This document shows positions 1 to 5,520 of a stretch of 6,180 bases of DNA, in pieces (the first letter of the stretch is position 1; each line of letters begins with the position of its first letter). This stretch comes from Thermoanaerobacterium sp. (GTDB lineage Bacteria > Bacillota > Thermoanaerobacteria > Thermoanaerobacterales > Thermoanaerobacteraceae), in contig JASBVU010000120.1 in the NCBI GenBank assembly GCA_029960905.1, forward strand, positions 1 to 6,180, read 5' to 3'. The notes under the pieces are model-generated. The model had not been told where the DNA came from. It did no database searches and saw only the letters and a program-made list of their open reading frames with translations. The position numbers and the translations under genes were made by a program.

Positions 1-111
1 ATAACTATTTCTCGCTGTTCCCACACCAACCTTCTTAGCTGAAGCCCAATGAGGCTTTACTCCCGGGCCTCCGAATGCTTCTCCACCCACCTGTTTCCTT
101 ATAACATACAT
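1..111 (-). CDS. GH15 glucoamylase-type glycosidase, N-terminus only (runs off the window's left edge)
   Basis: The minus strand reads an open frame of 37 codons from an ATG at 111 to the window edge. It carries the pattern GGPGVKPHW then AKKVGVGTA (residues 14-33). This is the opening of the glucodextranase-type N-terminal beta-sandwich domain (PF09137) that precedes the (alpha/alpha)6 GH15 catalytic domain in bacterial glucoamylases. The start is well fixed: a GAGGTGG ribosome binding site (122-116) lies four bases upstream, and an in-frame TGA at 123-121 excludes a longer form. Family members release glucose from the non-reducing ends of alpha-glucans or oligosaccharides. No hydrophobic signal peptide appears in the visible residues, so this copy is probably cytoplasmic, unlike secreted clostridial glucoamylases. 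It is divergent from the DUF4912-GH57 pair, which fits a shared alpha-glucan role. The catalytic glutamates lie outside the window, so activity cannot be judged. The family call rests on a short but distinctive motif. Confidence 0.72.
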   Translation of the reverse strand, partial: MYVIRKQVGGEAFGGPGVKPHWASAKKVGVGTARNSY

Positions 112-210
112 AAAACCACCTCATAAAATACCTTTGTAAGATAAATACTATACATGTTAATATTGTGTCTTATTGACAGCATTATATGTAATAGCGGGAG
201 GTAAAACCAT
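112..210. promoter_or_regulatory. Divergent intergenic region between GH15 and DUF4912 genes, with weak promoter candidates
   Basis: These 99 AT-rich bases must carry start signals for both flanking genes. For the leftward gene, TTAACA (160-155) lies 16 bases from TACAAA (138-133), which gives a short leader just ahead of the GAGGTGG site. For the rightward gene, the best pair I see is TTGTAA (134-139) and TAATAT (158-163), 18 bases apart, which is weak. The two candidates overlap, so the genes could compete or be controlled jointly. GGGAGGT at 196-202, eight bases before the ATG at 211, is a clear ribosome binding site. I see no convincing CcpA-type operator. The promoter assignments are inference from consensus matching. 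Confidence 0.35.
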
Positions 211-594
211 ATGCGAGGATTTGAAAGTCCCAAGATAGTCTTGATGATACGAGACCCTCTATGGATTTTTTGTTATTGGGATATAGATCAGGACAATCTA
301 AATGGAGAGACATTGGTATTAAAATTAGATAACATCACGAGAAATGAAACAACTGACATTGTCATCGATAAATATGCAAATAACTGGCACATATATGCAG
401 GATATCCAGACGAAGAATTTCGAGTTCGCATTGGAACAATTGTCGGCAACAGATTCACACAAATTGCCGAATCCAATACTGTAAGAACTCCTCGCAATTC
501 ACCGTCAGATATATATGATGAATATTTTTCTGACATCTTTTATCGCCATATAAACCTGCACAATGAAATAAATATGAGTTCAAAATTTTTATAA
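211..594 (+). CDS. DUF4912 domain protein, partner of the GH57 enzyme
   Basis: A 127-residue protein matching the DUF4912 family (PF16258) along most of its length. Key patterns are RDPLWIFCYWDI (residues 14-25), NWHIYAGYPDEEFRVRIG (58-75) and SNTVRTPRNSPSD (88-100), which correspond to the family's 'RDP-W-YW' opening, its central strand block and its 'S-N-V-TPR-PSD' close. There is no signal peptide or membrane segment, so it should be cytoplasmic. The biochemical function is unknown; the richness in strands and aromatic residues would suit a small carbohydrate- or protein-binding module, but that is inference. The stop codon lies 12 bases before the GH57 start and the GH57 ribosome binding site overlaps it, so the two are surely cotranscribed and probably translationally linked. 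A role in alpha-glucan synthesis, as an accessory to the branching enzyme, is the simplest reading. The start is supported by GGGAGGT at 196-202. Confidence 0.8.
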   Translation: MRGFESPKIVLMIRDPLWIFCYWDIDQDNLNGETLVLKLDNITRNETTDIVIDKYANNWHIYAGYPDEEFRVRIGTIVGNRFTQIAESNTVRTPRNSPSDIYDEYFSDIFYRHINLHNEINMSSKFL

Positions 595-606
595 AGGAGG
601 ACCAAT

Positions 607-2199
607 ATGCCAAAAGGATATGTTGCTATGATTTTGCACGCACATCTACCCTATGTACGTCATCCAGAACACCCGGATTTTCTTGAGGAGCGGTGGTTCT
701 ATGAAGCTATGTCAGAATGTTACATACCTTTACTGGATATATTTAATAAGTTGCGAGAAGAAAAGATTCCTTACCGTATCTCCATGACGTTGACGCCAAC
801 GCTTGCTTATATGATGATCGATCCTCTGCTTCAAAAAAGATATTTGAGATATCTTGATAACATCATCGCACTTACAGAACAAGAAATAATCAGGACAAAG
901 GATCAAAAACCTTTTAACGAACTGGCAATTTTCTACAATCAGCGTTATAAGACAATCTACAACTTATATATAAAAAAATATAATAAAGACATTCCTGCAG
1001 CCATAAGGGATTTACAGGATTCGGGGTATGTAGAAGTCCTCTCATCAGCTGCAACCCATGGCTTTCTTCCGTTTATGTCTTTATATCCCGAGTCTATAAA
1101 AGCACAGATATCCATAGGTGTTGATACATACAGAAAGTTCTTTGGCAAAAATCCAATGGGATTCTGGCTTCCAGAGTGTGCATACACACCTGAAATAGAT
1201 GAATTCCTGAAAAGAGAAGGTATAAAGTATATAATTCTCGAAACCCACGGCCTGATGTACGGTAAACCGAGGCCTAAATACGGTGTTTACGCACCTATTT
1301 TAACACCCTCAGGTATTGCTGCCTTCGGAAGGGATGTAGAATCATCCAAACAGGTGTGGAGTGCAACCGAAGGGTATCCTGGCGACTATAACTACAGGGA
1401 ATTTTACAGAGACATAGGTTTTGAAGCCGACTATGACTACATAAAGCCATTTATACATCCCGACGGAATTAGATTAAGCACAGGCATCAAATACTACAGA
1501 ATAACAGGAAAAACAGAGCAAAAGCAGCCTTACGTGCGACAAAACGCTGTATATAAAGCTGCAGAGCATGCCGCCAATTTTATGTTCAACCGCGAGCAAC
1601 AAATAAATTATTTATCCTCAATTATGGACAGACCTCCTTTGGTTGTATGCCCATACGATGCCGAACTCTTTGGCCACTGGTGGTTTGAAGGCCCTGAATG
1701 GCTGGATTACCTCCTGCGCAAAACCTATTTCGATACAAATATTTACCAATTTATAACACTATCGGACTATCTCAATATATTCCCTGTAAATCAGGTGGTT
1801 TCACCCAATCCATCCAGCTGGGGCAATAAAGGGTACTACGAGGTATGGCTAAACGCATCCAATGACTGGATTTACCGTCACCTGCACAGGGCTGAAGAGC
1901 GAATGACCCAAATGGCTAACACATACAAAAATGCGACAGGTATCGTAAAAGAAGCATTAAACCAGGCTGCAAGAGAACTCCTTTTAGCTCAGGCCAGCGA
2001 TTGGGCCTTTATAATGGATTCTGGCACAACGGTAGATTATGCCAAAATGAGGTTTAATATGCATATAGAAAGATTTAACAAAATATGTGATTTAATATTA
2101 TCCAATAATATCGATGAATCATGGCTTAGAGCGGTCAATTATATCGATAACATCTTTCCCGATATTGATTACAGTGTGTACGCGAGCGAAATGAAATAG
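607..2199 (+). CDS. 1,4-alpha-glucan branching enzyme, GH57 / DUF1957 family
   Basis: A 530-residue protein, normal length for GH57 glycogen branching enzymes, which cleave an alpha-1,4 chain and rejoin it by an alpha-1,6 bond. The conserved blocks appear in order: HAHLPYVRH (11-19); SSAATHGFLP (146-155); GFWLPECAY (185-193), with E190 as expected nucleophile; WSATEGYPGDYNYREFYRDIG (251-271); PYDAELFGHWWFEGPEW (349-365), with D351 as expected acid/base; SSWGNKGYYEVWL (403-415), with W405 and W414; and QASDWAFI (462-469) near the C-terminus. These fit the characterised Thermococcus kodakarensis (E183/D354) and Thermus thermophilus (E184/D353) enzymes. The layout is a (beta/alpha)7 barrel followed by a helical C-terminal DUF1957 region. 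There is no signal peptide, so the enzyme should be cytoplasmic. AAAGGAGG at 593-600, six bases before the ATG, is a very strong ribosome binding site. Some family members mainly hydrolyse rather than branch, so branching is likely but not certain. Confidence 0.9.
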   Translation: MPKGYVAMILHAHLPYVRHPEHPDFLEERWFYEAMSECYIPLLDIFNKLREEKIPYRISMTLTPTLAYMMIDPLLQKRYLRYLDNIIALTEQEIIRTKDQKPFNELAIFYNQRYKTIYNLYIKKYNKDIPAAIRDLQDSGYVEVLSSAATHGFLPFMSLYPESIKAQISIGVDTYRKFFGKNPMGFWLPECAYTPEIDEFLKREGIKYIILETHGLMYGKPRPKYGVYAPILTPSGIAAFGRDVESSKQVWSATEGYPGDYNYREFYRDIGFEADYDYIKPFIHPDGIRLSTGIKYYRITGKTEQKQPYVRQNAVYKAAEHAANFMFNREQQINYLSSIMDRPPLVVCPYDAELFGHWWFEGPEWLDYLLRKTYFDTNIYQFITLSDYLNIFPVNQVVSPNPSSWGNKGYYEVWLNASNDWIYRHLHRAEERMTQMANTYKNATGIVKEALNQAARELLLAQASDWAFIMDSGTTVDYAKMRFNMHIERFNKICDLILSNNIDESWLRAVNYIDNIFPDIDYSVYASEMK

Positions 2200-2246
2200 T
2201 CAGCTTGCTATTAGCCTGTATGGAAACAACCACAATAAAAAGAAAG

Positions 2247-2293
2247 CATGTTGTACTTGAGGTGCAATGAAATTGCATCCTAAGTGCAACATG
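2247..2293 (+). terminator. Long imperfect hairpin, possible terminator or RNA-processing element
   Basis: Arms 2247-2268 and 2272-2293 pair over 22 positions around a GAA loop (2269-2271). In plus-strand RNA there are 18 Watson-Crick pairs, three G-U wobbles (2254/2286, 2259/2281, 2262/2278) and one A-C mismatch (2260/2280). In minus-strand RNA the three wobbles become A-C mismatches, so the structure suits a plus-strand transcript. It follows the branching-enzyme gene by 47 bases and would close that unit. No U-run follows directly on the plus strand (the next bases are ATTCAAAATAC), so it is not a textbook intrinsic terminator. The minus strand does have a T-rich tail after the stem (2245-2237), but there is no minus-strand gene to terminate. 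A stability or processing hairpin, or a dispersed palindromic repeat, are alternatives. Confidence 0.45.
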
Positions 2294-2312
2294 ATTCAAA
2301 ATACTCTGTTTA

Positions 2313-2341
2313 TTTACTTTTACGTTAAATTGTATTATAAT
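2313..2341 (+). promoter_or_regulatory. Sigma-A-type promoter for the polysaccharide unit
   Basis: TTTACT (2313-2318, four of six matches to TTGACA), a 17-base spacer, and a perfect TATAAT (2336-2341). Transcription would begin near 2348, leaving a leader of about 35 bases that contains the GGGGGAAG ribosome binding site before the ATG at 2383. The -10 lies in TATTATAATAA, an 11-base string also present at the second promoter in this window. Confidence 0.62.
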
Positions 2342-2382
2342 AATTTATAAATTCTTAAAACCATGGGGGAAGCTAATAAAAA

Positions 2383-3555
2383 ATGATAAATACAGCGGCC
2401 AGGATAAAAAATTGTTTAGAAAAAGTAATTTCTGACTTTACAAAAATTGAAAAAGGCAAAATCGTGATAATAGATGGAACTCCTTATTCTGGATCAAGTG
2501 CCCATGCCCTTTATAAGTTTATAAGTGAATCTATAAAGTACAACAATATTAAAATTTTATCAGAAAACGATTTGAGAATAAATCGCCTAAAGAATCTTAG
2601 ACTTTTTATAAGAAATTTCAAAGAAGTATGTAGTGCCAATGTAATACTTACAACTCATATATACCGTAAATATAAAAAATCACAGGTTTATATTCAATTG
2701 TGGCATGGTATACCCTTAAAAGCAATGGCTTTGATGGACAAAACTGAAAACGAAGACACAAAAAAGATGGTACCTAAAAATTTTAGTCAGTATGATTATA
2801 TCATATCATCCTCTCCATTTTATAATACGCTGTTAAATTCGTGTATAGGCGTAGATGGTTCCAAATATATTGTTACAGGATTTCCTAGAAATGACATGTT
2901 GTTTAATGCCGATGCCAAAGAAAAGTTACAAAAAATAATCGGTCAGGATATTAACGACGATAAAATAATCTTCTATCTGCCTACATTTAAGGCAGGATAT
3001 TATAATGATAGAATTGAAGGAGCTACTAGGAAGACAAATATTTTTGGTTTTGACAGTTTCAATTATGACCAGTTTAACGATTTTTTAGTCAAAAATAATA
3101 TAATATTTATTGCTAAATTGCATCCTTTTGAGGAGAATATTTTCAAAGCTGAATTAAGTAAAAAATGCAATAAAAACTTTATCTTGTTGACATCCGATGT
3201 GTTAAAAGAGCATAAGGTGGATCTATACGAGATCCTGGGCAGCGCAAACATGCTGATAACCGATTATTCCAGCGTTTATTTTGATTTTCTTCTTTTGGAC
3301 AGGCCTTTGTTATTTATCAATAACGATATAGATATGTACGAGGAAAAACGCGGCTTTTTATTAGGACCTTATGATTTTTGGACGCCTGGCCCAAAGGTTA
3401 AAAGCCAAAACGAGTTGGAAATAGAAATTACCAAGAGTATAATGGGAGAAGACGAATACATAGAACAGCGAAAATCATTTATAAATGTATTTCACACCTA
3501 TCGGGATAACAAATCCTCCCAAAGGGTATGGAATATAATAAAAAATGTCATTTAG
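2383..3555 (+). CDS. CDP-glycerol glycerophosphotransferase family protein (PF04464)
   Basis: A 390-residue protein consisting essentially of the Glyphos_transf domain found in TagB, TagF and TarL-type enzymes. Visible family blocks are QLWHGIPLKAM (105-115), YDYIISSSPFY (137-147), GFPRNDMLF (166-174), FYLPTFK (197-203), KLHP (245-248) with H247, DLYEILGSANMLITDYSS (280-297) continuing to YFDF (299-302), PLLF (308-311), RGFLL (323-327) and a PGP turn (335-337). The fold is GT-B. Such enzymes move an alcohol phosphate from a CDP-alcohol onto a membrane-linked glycan at the inner face of the membrane. No membrane segment is visible, so peripheral binding is expected. It is shorter than TagF, having only a short region before the domain. 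The next gene encodes a nucleotidyltransferase that could supply its donor. Glycerol phosphate is the commonest substrate in the family, but ribitol phosphate or another alcohol phosphate is possible. The specific acceptor cannot be read from sequence. Confidence 0.87.
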   Translation: MINTAARIKNCLEKVISDFTKIEKGKIVIIDGTPYSGSSAHALYKFISESIKYNNIKILSENDLRINRLKNLRLFIRNFKEVCSANVILTTHIYRKYKKSQVYIQLWHGIPLKAMALMDKTENEDTKKMVPKNFSQYDYIISSSPFYNTLLNSCIGVDGSKYIVTGFPRNDMLFNADAKEKLQKIIGQDINDDKIIFYLPTFKAGYYNDRIEGATRKTNIFGFDSFNYDQFNDFLVKNNIIFIAKLHPFEENIFKAELSKKCNKNFILLTSDVLKEHKVDLYEILGSANMLITDYSSVYFDFLLLDRPLLFINNDIDMYEEKRGFLLGPYDFWTPGPKVKSQNELEIEITKSIMGEDEYIEQRKSFINVFHTYRDNKSSQRVWNIIKNVI

Positions 3556-3571
3556 AAAGGATGTTATTTAG

Positions 3572-4243
3572 ATGAAAGCTATAATATTAGCGGCGGGTAT
3601 TGGTTCAAGGTTGGGCAAAAAATTACCAAAGTGTTTGACTCAGATCAACAGCGATGAAACCATAATAGGAAGGCAGATTAGAATATTAAAAGAAAACGGC
3701 ATAAACGAGATAATAGCAGTGGTGGGATTTAAAAAAGAACTCATAATGGAGTTTTATCCTGAAATATTTTATAAATATAATCCTCTCTATTCTGTAACAA
3801 ATACTTCAAAAAGCCTTTTAGAAGGGATCAAAGACTTAGAGGACGATGTAATATGGTTAAATGGAGACACCGTCTTTGATGATAATATCATAAAATTAAT
3901 AATGTCCTATGATGGAAACGCGGTAGCCGTCAACCGATCAAGATGTGCCGAAGAGGAAGTAAAATATAAAACTGACAATAATGGGTTTATTACTCACATA
4001 TCCAAAAAAGTAAAAGACGCTGAAGGAGAGGCCGTAGGAATAAATAAGATATCAAAAAAGGATATAAATGAATTTAAACAAGCTTTATTAAAATGCAATG
4101 CCGATGACTATTTCGAGAAAGCCATTGAAATGATGGTAACTAAAGGCAAGCAATTTAAAGCTATTGATATAGGCGAAAATAGATGTATAGAAATTGATTT
4201 CAATGAAGACCTTTCAACAGCTATAGATTTGTTCAAGAAATAA
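3572..4243 (+). CDS. LicC-like nucleotidyltransferase (COG1213 type), probably cytidylyltransferase
   Basis: A 223-residue single-domain nucleotidyltransferase. The nucleotide-binding start LAAGIGSRLG (6-15) is followed by PK (19-20), the usual NTP-contacting lysine. NPLYSVTNTSKSL (70-82) is typical of the phosphocholine and related cytidylyltransferases. NGD (97-99) supplies the metal-binding aspartate, GEAVGINKIS (152-161) forms the acceptor region, and EIDFNEDL (207-214) carries the second metal-binding aspartate (D209). The enzyme would join CTP and a phosphorylated alcohol to give a CDP-alcohol in the cytoplasm. It starts 16 bases after the PF04464 gene, with GAAAGGA at 3555-3561, and is surely cotranscribed, so it probably makes that enzyme's donor. 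It is not a TagD-type (HxGH) glycerol-3-phosphate cytidylyltransferase. Choline, glycerol-2-phosphate, inositol phosphate or a sugar phosphate are all possible substrates, and sequence alone does not choose between them. Confidence 0.8.
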   Translation: MKAIILAAGIGSRLGKKLPKCLTQINSDETIIGRQIRILKENGINEIIAVVGFKKELIMEFYPEIFYKYNPLYSVTNTSKSLLEGIKDLEDDVIWLNGDTVFDDNIIKLIMSYDGNAVAVNRSRCAEEEVKYKTDNNGFITHISKKVKDAEGEAVGINKISKKDINEFKQALLKCNADDYFEKAIEMMVTKGKQFKAIDIGENRCIEIDFNEDLSTAIDLFKK

Positions 4244-4247
4244 TCGA

Positions 4248-4276
4248 TTGAAAAAAACTTGCTCTCATATTATAAT
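4248..4276 (+). promoter_or_regulatory. Near-consensus sigma-A promoter for the GT4 gene
   Basis: TTGAAA (4248-4253, five of six matches), a 17-base spacer and a perfect TATAAT (4271-4276). It begins five bases after the nucleotidyltransferase stop codon and predicts a start near 4283 with a leader of about 39 bases. A GAGG ribosome binding site at 4310-4313 lies eight bases before the ATG at 4322. This is the strongest promoter in the window, and it means the later genes can be expressed independently of the upstream pair. No terminator is visible ahead of it, so read-through is also likely. Confidence 0.72.
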
Positions 4277-4321
4277 AAAATTGAATTACGGCGCAATCAA
4301 AAAGCAAATGAGGTATGAATC

Positions 4322-5509
4322 ATGAATATTTTAGTTGTGACTTCCTTTGATTATCCCCATGTAGGCGGTTTATCCACCCACGTGGAGATGTTAACAGGTG
4401 AACTCAAAAGAATAGGACACAAAGTCGATGTGGTATCCTTTAGTGACGTCAATAGACTTTATGCGAAGTATGTAGTCAGAGGGGGTTCATTCATATTAAA
4501 TAAGCTCAACAGAGGATCAGGAATAGTCTATACAAACAAGCAGAGGATTAAATTATTAAAATCTTTAGTGAATATAAGGTTGAACAAAACCAAATACGAT
4601 CTAATAAATGCAGAAGACCCTGCTGCGATGATAGCTTTAAAGGGCATCGACATGCCAAAAGTTCTAACAGTGCACGGTTATGCTACTTTTGAATATTTGA
4701 GTATAGGATCTGTATTAAAAGATACAAAGCAGGAAGCATTTTTGTATGATATGGAAAGACAGGCCTACAATATGGCAGACGCGCTTATAGCAGTAGATAC
4801 CAGAATAAAAAATTATCTTAAAGATTTTGCAAAAAAAGATGCAACCGTTATAAGAAATTTTGTAGATACAGATATCTATGACATCAAAAAATACGACGTA
4901 TCCCAGTTAAAAAAGAAATTGAATGTCCCCGAGAACAAAAAGATACTATTGTGCCCCAGAAGGCTTACAGAAAAAAACGGCGTCATATATCCTGCTATGG
5001 CCGTTAATTTATTAAAAGAAAAATATCCGAACATAATGTTGTATTACGCCGGTGACGGAGAAGAAAGAGAAAAGATCGAAAATTATATAGCGAAATACAA
5101 TCTTCATGATTATATAAAGCTTCTAGGCAGTATACCACATGACAGGATTGTTGAATATTTTTGCGTGGCAGACGTCGTTTTAATTCCCTCAGTGCATTCA
5201 AAAGGCATTGAGGAAGCTACATCCATAGCGGCAATTGAAGCTATGGCTATGGGAAAACCTACTATTGCCAGCGCTATTGGTGGTCTAAAGGAATTAATTG
5301 AAAGCGGAAAATCAGGAATCCTCGTGCAAGAAAAGAATGAAATACAGCTAGCAGATGCCATACTTAAAGTCCTTACAGATGATGCACTAAGGGAAGCTTT
5401 GTCTATAGGAGCAAGGCAAAGGGTTATAGAAGAGTTTTCTTTATCAAGTGGAGTTCAAAAATACCTTGACGTGTATAAAAAGGTTATTGTAAATAACCAA
5501 AAAAGATAG
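4322..5509 (+). CDS. GT4-family glycosyltransferase
   Basis: A 395-residue GT-B fold retaining glycosyltransferase of CAZy family GT4. The N-terminal half has the glycine-rich HVGGLSTHV (13-21), TVHG (116-119) and NFVDTDIY (179-186), the usual domain link. The C-terminal half has CPRRLTEKNG (211-220), with R214 and K218 placed to contact the donor diphosphate, GDGEE (244-248), and the E-x7-E motif E298/E306 in the segment EEATSIAAIEAMAMGKP (297-312-type block). It would transfer a sugar from a nucleotide-sugar to a lipid-linked oligosaccharide at the cytoplasmic face of the membrane. There is no signal peptide or clear membrane helix. The 78-base gap before it carries its own promoter. The Wzy-like gene follows after 11 bases, with its ribosome binding site overlapping this stop codon. 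Sugar specificity is not predictable here. Confidence 0.9.
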   Translation: MNILVVTSFDYPHVGGLSTHVEMLTGELKRIGHKVDVVSFSDVNRLYAKYVVRGGSFILNKLNRGSGIVYTNKQRIKLLKSLVNIRLNKTKYDLINAEDPAAMIALKGIDMPKVLTVHGYATFEYLSIGSVLKDTKQEAFLYDMERQAYNMADALIAVDTRIKNYLKDFAKKDATVIRNFVDTDIYDIKKYDVSQLKKKLNVPENKKILLCPRRLTEKNGVIYPAMAVNLLKEKYPNIMLYYAGDGEEREKIENYIAKYNLHDYIKLLGSIPHDRIVEYFCVADVVLIPSVHSKGIEEATSIAAIEAMAMGKPTIASAIGGLKELIESGKSGILVQEKNEIQLADAILKVLTDDALREALSIGARQRVIEEFSLSSGVQKYLDVYKKVIVNNQKR

Positions 5510-5520
5510 GAGTGTTGCAA
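5508..5520 (+). promoter_or_regulatory. Ribosome binding site that fixes a TTG start
   Basis: AGGAG at 5508-5512 overlaps the TAG stop of the GT4 gene and lies eight bases before TTG at 5521. Two other in-frame candidates are too close: GTG at 5512 overlaps the site and TTG at 5515 is only two bases away. The first in-frame ATG is at 5761, 80 codons inside conserved-looking membrane sequence. TTG at 5521 is therefore the best start. Confidence 0.65.

Larger units (their letters stand above)
2200..2382. other. Gene-free spacer between alpha-glucan and surface-polysaccharide genes
   Basis: No open frame with coding character is visible on either strand in these 183 bases. The first part (2200-2246) is unremarkable and ends in an A-rich run. 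It is followed by a long hairpin (2247-2293), a promoter (2313-2341), and a GGGGGAAG ribosome binding site at 2365-2372, ten bases ahead of the ATG at 2383. The spacer marks the change from storage-glucan to surface-polymer genes. Confidence 0.7.

Noticed and set aside
173..178. Perfect TTGACA as a -35 box for the DUF4912 gene
   Set aside because: At 15-18 bases downstream lies only the G-rich ribosome binding site (around 194-201); there is no -10-like sequence at the right distance.
957..1187. Minus-strand frame inside the GH57 gene, and similar frames at 288-536, 3063-3251, 5004-5201 and 5110-5361
   Set aside because: All are antisense to well-supported genes, have no recognisable motifs and no good ribosome sites that I could see.
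2200..2382. Riboswitch or attenuator ahead of the polysaccharide genes
   Set aside because: The hairpin lies upstream of the predicted promoter and transcription start, so it is not in the leader of that unit; no known riboswitch core was recognised.
3572..4243. Naming the nucleotidyltransferase licC (phosphocholine cytidylyltransferase)
   Set aside because: No choline kinase, choline transporter or phosphocholine transferase is in the window, and the neighbour is a PF04464 transferase, so the substrate is open and a symbol would mislead.
4308..4325. Five-codon frame (MRYES, stop TGA) whose stop overlaps the GT4 ATG, as a possible leader peptide
   Set aside because: No ribosome binding site precedes it; its own first codons are the GT4 gene's GAGG site. 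A frame this short is expected by chance.
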